A stretch of 64,000 nucleotides of DNA from Eumeta japonica. Taxonomy: Eukaryota > Arthropoda > Insecta > Lepidoptera > Psychidae. Shown here piece by piece: positions 10,766 through 23,000 of this stretch. Numbering within the stretch: the first letter of the stretch is position 1; each line of letters starts with the position of its first letter. The DNA is taken from assembly GCA_005406025.1 (NCBI GenBank), contig BGZK01000543.1, positions 300,153 through 364,152 of the forward strand, in the 5' to 3' direction. The notes below the pieces were generated by a model that searched no databases, was not told the DNA's origin, and worked only from the letters and a program-made list of their open reading frames with translations. Both the position numbers and the translations under genes were made by a program.

Positions 10766-11821
10766 ACACGCATAATGTCGCTAATTTTTCTATTAACAAA
10801 CAATCTCATTCACGCACCCCGGCCCTCGTCCCATCTGCTAACGATTTCGACGCCAAACCGATGTTCACTTGAACGTCCCTTTAACGTTATCGTCACCGGT
10901 AACCAACCGGCACATGTAAAGAGTTCGTTCTACGAGGACGCAAGTGTTGGCGCTGGAAAAAGTCAGTGCCTTCATAAATTATCTACTATATAAAAATAAG
11001 TCCAGTTTTCCTCCCTGACGCTATAACTCCAGAATGCACGAACCGATTTCCACGGTTTTGCATTCGTTGGAAAGGTCTCGGCTCCGTGAGGTTTATAGCA
11101 AAGAAAATTCAGGAAAAATTCAACAGAAAAGTGGGAAATCGTTTTCACATACAGCGCCATCTCTGATACATAGCATGTACTACAAACTAATATCCAATAC
11201 TTCAAGTAGATGGCGCCGGTGCGTGATAAAGTGTTTGACAGCTACTCATTGTTCTCTGCTCATTTAATTTCATTCAAGCTGAGTGTAAATTATGTGGATC
11301 GTGCATTTGAGGTTAAATTCAACACTCTGTCCATAGTCCAAAATGCCTAGAGGACGACGTGCGAGCATCGGCCGCCGCACAAGACATGCAAGCCAGCAAC
11401 AAGTGTATTCAAGGAACTTAAGCGAAGAAAGACAAAATATAATAAGAGAAAATGACCGATTGAGACATCGCGTGAGCACACGAAGATCATTGGCATCATA
11501 CAATCGCTTGGCATTCCAATATGATCCCACTGCGAACTACAGTGATGATGAAAATTTAGATATTGGACGAATGACGACTATATGCCGATATTGCAATGCG
11601 TTAAAGTTCAAAGAGAAACGGCTGGATTGTGCTGCGCAAGTGGAAAAGTCAAACTGGATCCATTACTTACACCACCACAGCCACTGAAAACATTGTTCGA
11701 TGGAAGTGATCCCGATTCCAGCCATTTTCTTCAACACATCCTTGAATACAATAACTGCTTTCGCATGACTTCCTTTGGAGCTAATATCATTCGAGAAGGC
11801 GGCTTCATGCCGACTTGCAAG

Positions 11822-11973
11822 GTAAAAGATACAACACACATAACCAATCACTCACACCAACACAATGAATTGCAACACATAACAACTGCATATACACCAC
11901 ACACTACACCATCACACGATCAGAAGTTACAACGTATTCTTCAACAAATTTTAATGATTATTTGCAATTACAG
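11822..11973 (+). other. Candidate intron 1 inside Helitron RepHel gene
   Basis: Removing 152 bp between donor AAG|GTAAAA and acceptor TTACAG|AT joins the conserved peptides FMPTCK and IQGQIYHLHGSM in frame, which is how the family reads. The removed part is rich in CACA/ACAC and has no similarity to Helitron protein. Confidence 0.7.
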
Positions 11974-12473
11974 ATACAAGGACAAATATATCATTTGCAT
12001 GGTTCAATGGTGCCAACACCAGATGAACCGCATCAATTTCTGCAAATATATTTCATTTCGTCGATGGTGGATCAGCTGAATGTGCGGTGCAATATACAGG
12101 GAGCACAACAGTTAAAGAGACGAATTATTGAACAGTTGCAAGCATTTTTCACGCTAATAATGCTGTGGTTAATATGTTCAAAACAGCATTGGAACGAATG
12201 CCATCGGATACGCACAAATTTGTCATAAGAGCGGATTGTACCCCAACAGGTGAACATGTGCGAAGATTCAATGCACCCACCGTTAATGATGTTGCTGCAA
12301 TTATTGTTGGCGATCCAACTAAATCACGAGACATTGTCGTTCAGCGAAGAAGCAATATCATGCATCGTGTAAACGAGACACATCGTTTGTACGATGCGTT
12401 ACAATATCAATCATTTATTGGCAAGGGCAAGACGGATACGACATCACGTTGAAGATGGTCGATCCAATTACAG

Positions 12474-12554
12474 GTACAATATTCACACACTAATTATTTC
12501 AATTATTACTATTATTGGTTTCCATTAACAATTCATTTAATTTTGTATTTTCAG
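12474..12554 (+). other. Candidate intron 2 inside Helitron RepHel gene
   Basis: An 81-bp AT-rich segment with donor CAG|GTACAA and a strong pyrimidine-tract acceptor (TTTTGTATTTTCAG). Splicing joins VDPITG to VSTNKNLSAMNYYAYRM in frame. Confidence 0.7.
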
Positions 12555-15500
12555 GAGTATCAACGAATAAAAATCTAAGCGCAATGAATTACTATGCGTA
12601 TCGTATGATGATTCGTACACATGAGGAGAATGTCATTCTGAAGTGCCGTCGGCTATTCCAGCAATTCGCTGTCGACATGTATGTCAAAGTCGAGACCGAA
12701 CGTTTAGCGTTCATCCGATTCAATCAGGCAAAGCTACGATCTGAGGACTATATACACTTGCGTGATGCTATTCATTCAGATGGTGATGTTCAGAATATTG
12801 GACGACTGACGATTCTCCCATCAACTTATATCGGAAGCCCACGCCACATGCACGAATACGCTCAAGACGCTATGACGTACGTGCGAAATTATGGAACTCC
12901 GGATTTATTTATTACGGTCACATGCAATCCAAAGTGGACGGAAATTGAACGCGAGTTGGAACCGGGTCAAAAACCGCAAGATCGCCATGACATAATCGCC
13001 AGAGTATTTCAGCAAAACTCAAGGTTATGATGGATGTGCTTACTAAGTATCGAGTTTTTGGACACACGTTGTTATATGTACTCGGTGGAATGGCAGAAGC
13101 GTGGACTACCGCATGCTCATATCCTAATTTGGTTGCTGAACAAATTACATTCAAATGAAGTGGATGACATCATATCAGCTGAAATTCCTGATCCAGTCAC
13201 TGATCCCCGTCTACACGACATTGTGACGACACAGATGGTGCATGGACCGTGCGGTGCATTAAATCCATTATCGCCTTGCATGGCTGATGGAAAGTGCACA
13301 AAACGATATCCGCGACCGTTAGTTGCTGAAACAGTCACAGGGAACGATGGATATCCAGTTTATCGTCGGCGTTCAAAGGAAGATAACGGTCGAACTATCA
13401 AAGTTAAAGTTCAAAATCAAGAGATTGAGATCGGAAATGAATTCATTGTACCATATTGCCCGCTGCTATCACGAATTTTCGAAACACATGCAAACGTTGA
13501 GAGTTGTCATTCGGCCAAATCAATCAAATATTTGTGCAAGTACGTCACAAAAGGCAGCGACATGGCTGTGTTTGGTATTGCGTCGGAAAATGCGAATGAC
13601 GAAATCAGCAACTTCCAAATGGGCAGATACGTCAGTACTAATGAAGCACTGTGGCGATTATTGTCATTTCAAATTCATGAAAGATATCCCACAGTTGTAC
13701 ATTTAGCAGTGCATTTGGAAAATGGCCAAAGAGTTTACTTCACTGAGGCTAATGCGGCACAACGAGCTGAGAGACCACCATCGACAACATTGACTAGCTT
13801 CTTTGCAATGTGTGAAGCAGATCCATTCGCAGCGACGCTGATGTACGTTGAAATGCCCAAGTATTACACTTGGAATCAATCAACAAAGAAATTCCAACGT
13901 CGCAAACAAGGAACCCCAGTTCCAGACTGGCCACAGGTGTTTTCAACTGATGCACTAGGTCGTATGTACACTGTTCATCCTAGAAACGATGAATGTTTTA
14001 TTTGCGACTGCTGTTAGTAAATGTACGTGGACCAAAATCATTTGCGCATTTGAAAACTGTGAATGGCCACCAATGCCAAACATATCGAGAAGCATGTCAA
14101 CTATTGGGTTTGCTGGAGAACGATTCTCATTGGGATTTAACACTTGCAGATTCAGTTGTTTCATCAAATGCGTACCAAATACGAACGCTGTTCGCAATTA
14201 TCATCACCACATGTTTTCCTTCACAACCAATTCAGTTATGGAACAAATACAAAGACGCCATATGTGAAGATATCTTGCATCGCTTGCGCATTCAAACGAA
14301 TAATCCTGACATCCAAATAACCGATGAAATCTACAATGAAGGATTGATTCTGATTGAGGATCAATGCTTGACTATTGCAAACAAGCTACTGATTGAAGTA
14401 GGAATGATTGCGCCAAATCGATCGATGCACGATTCATTCAACCAAGAATTAAATCGAGAGCTGCAATACAATGTTGATACATTGCAGGAATTCGTTAGAA
14501 ATAATGTTCCGTTGCTGAATGAACAGCAAAACAAGTATACGAAACATTAATGCAAGCGGTGGACAATAATACTGGTGGTCTATTCTTCCTGGATGCACCT
14601 GGAGGAACAGGGAAAACATTTGTCATTTCATTGATTTTGGCCACTATTCGATCAAGATGTGACATAGCTTTGGCGTTAGCATCATCTGGAATTGCGGCGA
14701 CTCTTCTAGATGGCGGTCGTACTGCACATTCTGCGCTTAAGTTGCCACTCAATTTAAACACAATTGATACTCCAACATGCAATATTTCCCGATCCAGTGC
14801 AATGGGAAAATTGTTGATGCAATGCAAGCTCATTGTTTGGGATGAGTGCACAATGGCACATAAGAAATCACTTGAAGCACTTAACTTCACACTGAAGGAT
14901 CTTCGGCGAAATAACAACATCTTTGGCGGCTTGATGATATTGTTGGCAGGCGATTTCAGGCAGACGTTGCCAGTAGTTCCCGTGGAACGCCTGCAGATGA
15001 ATTGAATGCTTGCCTGAAGGCATCACCTTTATGGAATAACGTAAAAATTATCGCTAACCACTAATATGAGAGTTCAACTTCAAAATGATCAAAGTGCTGC
15101 ACAATTTTCCAAACAATTATTAGATGTTGGAAATGGAAAAGTCCCAGTTGATGCGACATCTGGATTAATTACTCTTACCAACGACTTTTGCCGATTTGTA
15201 GACACTCAATTAGTTCTTATTGAAAATGTTTTCCCAAACATTAGTGAGAATTATAAGAATTATGCTTGGTTAAGTCAACGAGCAATTCTTGCCGCAAAGA
15301 ATAATGATGTCCACGCACTGAATTTCACCATTCAATCAAAATTGCTGGCGATTTGGTGACATACAAATCCGTTGATTCAATAACAAATCCCGATGATGTA
15401 GTAAATTATCCAACGGAGTTTTGAACTCTCTGGAGATACCAGGATTTCCACCACATAACTTGCAACTCAAAGTTGGTACAGTTATTATGATACTGCGTAA

Positions 15501-16119
15501 TTTGAATCCACCGCGACTTTGCAACGGTACTCGACTTTCGGTAAAGAGACTTATGCCGAATTTGATTGAGGCAACCATTATTAACGGAAAGTACGCAGGT
15601 GAAAATGTATGTATTCCTCGAATACCAATGATTCCGACTGATCTTCCGTTTGACTTCAAACGATTGCAATTCCCAGTTCGCCTTGCGTTCGCAATGACAA
15701 TTAATAAGTCGCAAGGCCAATCGCTTAGTGTTTGCGGGATAAATTTAGAAAATCATTGTTTTCACATGGGCAGTTATACGTTGCGTGTTCACGAGTTGGG
15801 AAACCATCCGCTTTGTTTGTGTTAACGTCAGACCAAAAACAAAAATGTGGTTTACCAAAGAGCACTACAATGAAACGGATAATTTGCGGACACGTATAAC
15901 GCTTCGATTCAGTATTTACTTTGGATTTGTAGCGACATCAAAGAGTAACTTTCATTTACTTAGGAAGTTCAACTAAATAACACTTCATTTTAGTAATCGA
16001 AATGAATTTATTACTGTGTGAAATGAAATAAATATTTTCCTTTTCAAATATATAACAAAAAAATTTTTTTTCTTTATCTTTTAATCACCAAACGAAATGT
16101 TACATAAAACGAATCTGGT

Positions 16120-16148
16120 GGCGAAACGGAGTTCGCCGGGTCTGCTAG
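16120..16148 (+). terminator. Helitron 3' terminal hairpin and CTAG end
   Basis: A six-base-pair GC-rich stem (GGCGAA with TTCGCC) around the loop ACGGAG, then GGGTCTG and CTAG. In Helitrons this structure marks the end of rolling-circle replication. It is not a transcription terminator in the bacterial sense. Confidence 0.85.
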
Positions 16149-18689
16149 TAGCCTATATATTACAATAATTTACGAGCTATATTACAATCATTGTTAAATT
16201 TCAACTAATTCTGTTGGGCCATTAAACCTTGATCGAGTAATAAACCTCCGAACATCCAAACTTTCATATTTATAATATTAGTGGGATGCGCATTGCAAAC
16301 GTATGCGAATATAATAACGTTGTCAGAAATCATGTTATACGGTTCATCTTGAACCGGTCGAGTGCCGATATCAAAACTTCCTTAGTCATATCTGAGTAAA
16401 GTTCTTAATGCATTGTTCTTGTGGACAATCAAACAAACTCGTAAATGTAAGTTTTGATTGCTTTCAACTTCTACGCTTGCGCTCAGCTGACTGGATCTAC
16501 ATAATCCGTTTCTGCAATGAAAATTATTGATGAAATAAGACTTAAATGGAGGAAGCGAAAGCAATGTATTACGAAATTTAAAGTTTTTTCTTTATATTAC
16601 TTTTTGATACTCGATAATTAAAATGACTAATGTTGGGGCTATTTCAAAAAATTTGCTTACATTTTGCGATTGTACTTTACTAACACAATCAAAATGGGTT
16701 AAGTTTCCTACATATATGTATAAATCTGGATATATACAATCCAATACGTTCAGTTCAAGCTTCCTGTGTGACTGGAAACTTTTTGCATTAGAGTTGAAAA
16801 AAGTTTTTGCCGGCAATGGAACCACTGATTCTTAGTTGAATTACTCCCACAAATTATAGTGTAATAATACCGGAATTCCTTCTCATAAATCAATCTTATT
16901 CATAGTACTGGCCAGCTACTAGCCACTAGTAGCTTTTCATTTTGAACAAAAATGATGGTCCGGACCACCAAACAGAGCTATCTATTATCTCCCGCGCATT
17001 AAGACCTCAGCAATCCCACGAGTGTTTGAAAAAAAAATCATCGCCTATATTTTTATACCATCCATGTACTATCTTATACATATACGAGGTTTAGCAGATT
17101 TTAACTTAATATGCAGTTAACATCTGCTTGACCTCATACACAGTTGTCATATGCTGTCAGCCTCTGAAATTGACATCACGGTAATTAGGAACACACATAT
17201 TCGTCTTTTAGTGAATTTTGTTTAGATTCAACGCTGTCAAAGTCAGCATACATTCAGGAATACTACGTAAGTAATTTATCTTTAATCAACATCACAAGCC
17301 AACACCTACATCCTTCTGTTATTCCACATAAAGGACAGCCAGATCGCAAAACTGTAAAATCATTTCGTACTCCTTACGTACATAGATCTTGCACAAAATT
17401 TTTGTGTTAGCTTCCTCAGTAAAAAAAATGAAATAAATATTATAAACCATAAATAGAATAAAGTTAAGTAAATGTTCAATTTATATTTTATTATATTATT
17501 TATATTTCATTAAATATTTGTTATTAAGACGTTGCTTACAACATACATCGTTAACATCATAACATTGGCTTATAATTAATTATAATTATACAATTATAAT
17601 TTTCTCGACATAATGGATATATTTAAAAAAATGCTGTAGAATGCAAAACAAGCTGTACATGCTTAAGTATATTCTTAATTTCAATAAAGCATTACGCTCT
17701 TCAGCTAAATGTATTAAATTATCACAGCTATTCATTGAAAGGAATTTTTTTGTAAAACGTTTTGACCATAGTATTTAATTTTAAATTTACTTATATACAT
17801 CGTGTATGCTCATGCATTAATTTATAGCTGTTCATAATAAGACCCAAATAAAGTAGTTCTTTTAACTACGCATTAGTTCAATTTATGGTTTTAATTAGTT
17901 AAATTTGAAGAATTAGCTGCTGTTAAGCTTATTAGCAGAATCATAATTTTTTTGTATGGTTACTTGTTGTTTTCACATTAGCCTTTTTATATAATTTAAA
18001 TATTCGCACATAGGTTACATAAGATTTATCAAATGACGCACAATTTCGCATATTAACACATACTTCAAAAAGGGCACACTGCGCATGTGTTTACATAAGC
18101 AACATAGAACACATTTCTACTGCGGTCATTAACCTATACATCTATGGTAGGTTGCGATGCATCCTTTGGCGGTGAAGAGCAAGGTGGCACCTTTAAAATC
18201 AATGACAGTCATGTCTTGACCTATGCACTGCATTTTTAGAAACAAAATGTATACAAGAAGTCATATACTTTGAATTTTAGAAAGTGCACATATTTGCTGA
18301 TTTCATAAGAGTGTTAGCCTGGATCTCACATAACTCGACACATCTATAACCTTTGGTGCGTCGCTGCGAGTAAAAATTGTGAAATAACACAAATAAATAA
18401 TTAGTAGCAAAAACTCGAAAAACTAACGTTAGGTTTCTTTTCTTTTGCTAGGGAGAAGATGTAAAAAATGCATAACGCACGTTCAAAGATACTGGCCACC
18501 GACTCAAAAAAAAAATTGGAATTGATTAAGTAGATATTAAATTAAATAATTAATAAATAATGATTTAATATGTTTATATTTATTTTGTAGGCTTTGGAAG
18601 TTTTTATTGTTAACTTTTTGAAATTGGTTTTCATTTGTTTTTTGTAAAAATGGAACTACAAGTAATTATTTATAATTACTTATAATTCC
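16149..18689. other. Gene-free AT-rich stretch with two small hairpins
   Basis: No exon or element with a recognisable family was seen. It contains a 9-bp hairpin at 16914-16934 (AGCTACTAG, loop CCA) and a longer imperfect hairpin at 17096-17145. The open frame at 16623-16835 has no family signature. Confidence 0.4.
17096..17145. repeat. Imperfect hairpin, 21-nt arms with 8-nt loop
   Basis: The left arm (17096-17116) pairs with the right arm (17125-17145) at 18 of 21 positions around the loop TAATATGC. It is short for a microRNA precursor and pairing does not extend clearly beyond the arms. It may be part of an eroded inverted-repeat element. Confidence 0.4.
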
Positions 18690-19145
18690 ATTTTCTACGT
18701 GCTGGCTCCATCATCGAACCAATGTTAGAAAACGTAATGTATAAGATTGCACAAACCAAAAACAATGGAACCGAACTCAAGGAATTTACTAGAAGCCCGT
18801 GAAAAGTTCTACTATCCACCTCCTAGCTTCACCATAAGACCCTCATTACAAAATGTAATGTATAAGACTCATCAAAACAAAACAAATGAGACTAGCTCGA
18901 ACAATTTACTAATAGTCCCTGAAGAGTTCCACTATCCACTTCTTGGCTTTATCATCAGACCCTCGTTATCGATATATGAGATTTATCAAAACGAGTCAAT
19001 TGATTCCAAACTTGAACATTTATTGAAGAAGCCATTAATGAACAGTTTCTGTCTGTAAATCGCAGTATTATTCACAAACTCCTAACCATCATCAACTCGG
19101 AGCATGAGATGATGACTTTCTGGTGCAAACGCTTGATTAACTTTT
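18690..19145 (+). pseudogene. Decayed coding remnant with tandem protein repeat, unknown family
   Basis: Three related segments follow each other. The peptides EKFYYPPPSFTIRPSL and EEFHYPLLGFIIRPSL, and the linking NVMYKIAQTK and NVMYKTHQNK, show a direct repeat of about 114-120 bp that is better conserved as protein than as random DNA. After a frame change near 19025 the reading continues EEAINEQFLSVNRSIIHK and INSEHEMMTFWCKRLINF to a TAA near 19145. At least two frame changes are needed (near 18770 and 19025), so it is broken or is part of a spliced gene not otherwise visible. I do not recognise the family. Retrotransposon or gene-fragment origin are both possible. Confidence 0.4.
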
Positions 19146-19767
19146 AAAAAGAGCTCTCATTGTACCTGGTTATTATATGTGAGGGTACCACTTGATTTCC
19201 CTGTCATCCCATCCAGATCCTGACTTGATAACAATAGGACCACCCCACAAGTATACATTTTTGAACAAAAAAAAAATAATTCCAAATCGGTTTATAATTG
19301 ACAAAGATATCACATAAAACACGTACAAAAAATGTACAAACGTATTGAGTAACTCCTCCTTTGTTTAAAGTCGGTAAACTTATAAATAAACTTATAAAAT
19401 CAAGTGTAAAAATGACGATAACTCAATGTATAAAATGCATTCTGCTTTACAACTTTGACATTTGACGTCAGTGTAATACTATTTCTTTACAAAAGTTATC
19501 TCCATTGGTGTATATATATTTATGATTGAGCAATTTTTTTTTATTAAAAATTTGTGTGATATAACGTAAGGGATGATTGAAAAAGCCCTTATAACTTCAG
19601 ATCTATGTAAAAATAATAGCAATCTCGCTCAACATAACGGAATAAAAGCAAGCGAAGTTAAACAATTTCAAGATAACTTAACTGAAGTTATGCTATACCC
19701 TCTTCTACGCTAAATCTAAGATTTCCCTATAGCACTCATTCTCTAATAGCACTCTAGCAAACATTCA

Positions 19768-19985
19768 ATGGCACTGCTTCGTAGGTTCGCCAACAGACTA
19801 CTGCCACTAAATCACCAGCATTTGAAATCGCGAGGGTGTCGTTTCCGAGTGACACATTTGAAGGCCGTGCCGACTACATGTGCGCGCCATAGTCAAGGTC
19901 AGCGCGCGGCGCCGCCGAGTCGCGCCGGGAAGGTTGTCTGTCGGCGGCCCGTTGCCATGGTTACTCTCCCTCGGTTATTCCTCTA
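19768..19985. promoter_or_regulatory. CpG-rich block with an RFX X-box-like palindrome
   Basis: Within AT-rich surroundings this block is rich in CG (GCGCGCGGCGCCGCCGAG near 19900) and contains GTTGCCATGGTTAC (19951-19964). That differs by one base from the RFX X-box consensus GTNRCC-N2-RGYAAC. Such blocks often mark promoters or enhancers in insects. An open frame spans it (19768-19995) but has the random Arg/Ala/Pro bias of GC-rich DNA and no family match, so I treat the block as regulatory or as an unrecognised first exon. Confidence 0.35.
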
Positions 19986-20000
19986 TGGCATTTGATATTT

Positions 20001-23000
20001 AAACTACACTACCATAACGAGTACAGAGTTTTCTCTCGGTAGCAGTCTCGTTTAAAACTAAAACGCCTGCTGCTTTTTATACAGCAATAATTGCTCTACT
20101 TTGTTATTGAGGCGTTATGAATTTCTTAGAGGTGAAACTCAATGTAACGATTACAAGGTTTATGTGTGTGTGTTCTTGTTTCAACATAATTTTTAAATAC
20201 CTGAACTAATTTATATGGTAGAATCCTTATATTATCTCAATAGACTCGGTCATTGCAATCTTGAAAAATTACACTCTTATGAGTGTGACTACAGCTACAA
20301 TGCAATTAAGTAAACGTACATGCCACAGTTAATTAATAAAGACCAAACATGAAAAGAAAATATGAAATAAGATTATGAGCATGTTCATTGTCTAGAAAAC
20401 AATGACTAAATTCTAGAATATACTAAATAATATAAAATATAACTGTCTTAATAAAATTAATGAGCGCTATTTCAATAACTAAATGTACAGGAGACGGCGC
20501 CGACCTCGGGGTAGAGCCAGTGGAGCGGCTGCCCTAGGCGCCATGTACCTAGGGGCGTTAAAAAACCAAATGCAAAAGACAATTTTTAGCAACAAATTAA
20601 ATTTTGATGTTGCTTTCGGAAAGATAAAGAACAGTGTTACGATACTTAAAGCTACTCAATTTATTTTAAGCTTAATATGTGTTGACGTTTGCAATAAAAA
20701 TTTTATATTGAAAAAGTAGCAATTATTATGTGCTTACAAAGAAGCCGAATTATAATTTCTGGAAAATTAGAACACCGACTTGGATGCTGAAAAACAATCT
20801 CGCGCTACCCTGATCAAAGCTAGGGCCGGCGCTGACAGTTTTCCCAAAAATTCTAAATAAGTAAAAAAATTAAACTTTTAAACATCACTTTAAAAATAAC
20901 AAAAATAATAGTATTAAATACTGCCAGACATCCCTACAGCACGTATTTAATATAACATGAGGCTAGCAAGAAAAGAAGCACTAATATACACCAACTAAGT
21001 GTATACGCATTTTATAATCAGCTAAAGTAGTTCTAAAATTTACTCAAACAGATTTTGTATCCATAGACTACTACAGTTTTATATTTTGAACAAACCATCA
21101 ACTAATTATAAAAGTATTCATTAAAGTCCATCGTTGAAGGACTAGTACTTTATAGGAGAGAATAGCTTGGGTTAAGCGTTCTTAATTCTTACATCCACTT
21201 TTGTCATATAAATTATATTAATATATTTTCATTATTTTTAAAATACCTGATTTACAAAGACATCGTTGGATGCATTTCTCTTCGTAATTAGGTTAATATC
21301 TACTAATATTCCAAAAACAAAAAATGGTAAAATATTCAACTCCATCGACACGGACTTAAAAAGGACTCTTTATTTGTCTTTATTTTGACCAATCACATGT
21401 CAGCCACGATGACGATCCAATTCTGCTGTCAGTTTTAATACCGATCGTGTGCTTCAATTTAGTCTAGGTATAGTCTTGGTTCAGATGCAGATTTTCGATT
21501 TCGATCTAGGACTCATTTCAATATATTCTAAAATCTAGTCGAACACCTAACCTTTTTCTATAATAAAAAAGGATCATGTACACAGAACAGTGATCCTCGA
21601 GCTGCAAACGCACAAATAATAGTCGTTGTATTTTATGTTACGAAAAATACTAATATACCGTTTAAAAAGAAAACTCACCCTTAAAAAGTTTTAAAACATA
21701 ATCGATTCTCTTATTACTCAAACCTAAAATGCTACAACATATCTTTCTATAAAAAAATTCGATTCCATGTTACACGTCAGATGGCGCTGCGTTTCCTAAT
21801 TTAGTTTAGAAAATCCGAAGCTCGAGCGATGATCGCGTGAGATAACAAAACTAAAATGATTTGTGTGCCATATTTCAACCTGTGCAGACGCAATCGGCAA
21901 TAGCGCCTCTCCTAAACGACAATAAAGTCGGCAAACGCCATCAGGACCGGCACTAGTATCGACACTACGACGAATCTCGAACTGTAATGCCTACAAAGTC
22001 GTCTAAGAAAAGCGGTGGAATAAGGTTGTATAAGAATGCAATGAAATAGCTATAAATATATTTATATATAGTTTGATATTTATATTTAATAGCTGTAATT
22101 ATATTTGATTTGACTTAAAGTTTACTAATTAACGGTATGTCGTTAAAAACTGTAAAAAAAATCATGTTTTTTCAGTTTTGCATAAACAAAATATTTATAT
22201 GTTGCATTTGCATGGAAGTAAAGCATCAAAATTGCATTATGTCAAATGTGTATATTCTTTGAGTACTTTTTGTTGAATAGTAAACTCGTATCACAATTTA
22301 TTAAATTAACATAAAAAATATATACGGCTTTTTAAATAATGCTCAAGTAAAATGGTAGTAAGATAACGTTATTTTTCAAATTTTCGGCAAGGGACCAAGA
22401 GTGATACAAAACGCTGAAGTCGATACTAGTCCAACTCAGTACAGCTTGTTACACGTAAAACTCTGGGCGTTTATGACGTAAATATCAATAAATGTATGAC
22501 TGTTACTCACTATTTTTGTCTATGATTTGTTTTTGCGCTTATTGTTATATTTTCTCAACAAGAATTAAACTGTTGTAGTTGACGTCTAGAACATAAGCAT
22601 GACGTTCGAACTCATTTTTATCAACCAAAATTTGTTTCCTTCTCATTTCCAGCATCAACATCTCACTAACGGCCCGCAACAAATTCCTAAAATTGGACTA
22701 TGTTGTGTTAATAATTAAAGTCAAACTAGCTTCTTCGGAATTCAAATCATTCAGCTAACATGATTGAGCTACCTTTATAGACGTTAAGTAGTTAGTTATA
22801 TCGATTTGTAGTTAGTTTTAGTTTTCTTTTATGCTACTTACAATTAAAAAAGTGTAGTTTTAGCAAGTTGCGCGTTAGTAGTGGCAATTTTAGCCCGTCA
22901 TAAATTAAAATGTTTAAAAGTTTAAATTAAAATGTCCATTTATAGCTTATATTAGGACAGTAAAAAACCGACAGACAAATTCACCCTCAATGAGCCTAAA

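Larger units (their letters stand above)
11343..15873 (+). pseudogene. Helitron RepHel (HUH replicase plus Pif1-like helicase), frameshifted
   Basis: Domains appear in the expected order. An N-terminal Helitron domain starts MPRGRRASIGRRTRHASQQQ (11343), followed by a CRYCNAL zinc-finger-like stretch. The Rep region carries the HUH motif GLPHAHILIW (His codons at 13112 and 13118) and the tyrosine pair YLCKY (13529-13543). The helicase has Walker A APGGTGKT (about 14595-14618), Walker B LIVWDEC (about 14829-14850), GDFRQTLPVV (near 14950) and the C-terminal TINKSQGQS. The reading frame changes at least near 11640, 12160, 12420, 13020, 14005, 14540, 14990, 15345 and 15790, so no full-length protein can be made as it stands. 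Two GT-AG introns restore continuity where they occur. The stop used is TGA at 15871. Confidence 0.9.
10982..16148 (+). mobile_element. Helitron transposon with both ends (about 5.17 kb)
   Basis: The 5' end is TCTACTATATAAAAATAAG directly after host A (10981). The 3' end is CTAG (16145-16148), followed by host T, as expected for insertion between A and T without target duplication. Seven bases before the CTAG lies the diagnostic hairpin: GGCGAA (16120-16125), a six-base loop, and TTCGCC (16132-16137). Between the ends lies a RepHel gene on the same strand with replication-initiator and helicase motifs. Helitrons move by rolling-circle replication of one strand. The ends look intact but the gene is broken, so any mobility would need a helper. 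The sequence between 10982 and about 11340 would be its promoter region. Confidence 0.9.

Noticed and set aside
19768..19995. 75-residue open frame on the plus strand
   Set aside because: Arg/Ala/Pro-rich with no domain. It spans a CpG-rich block with a regulatory motif.
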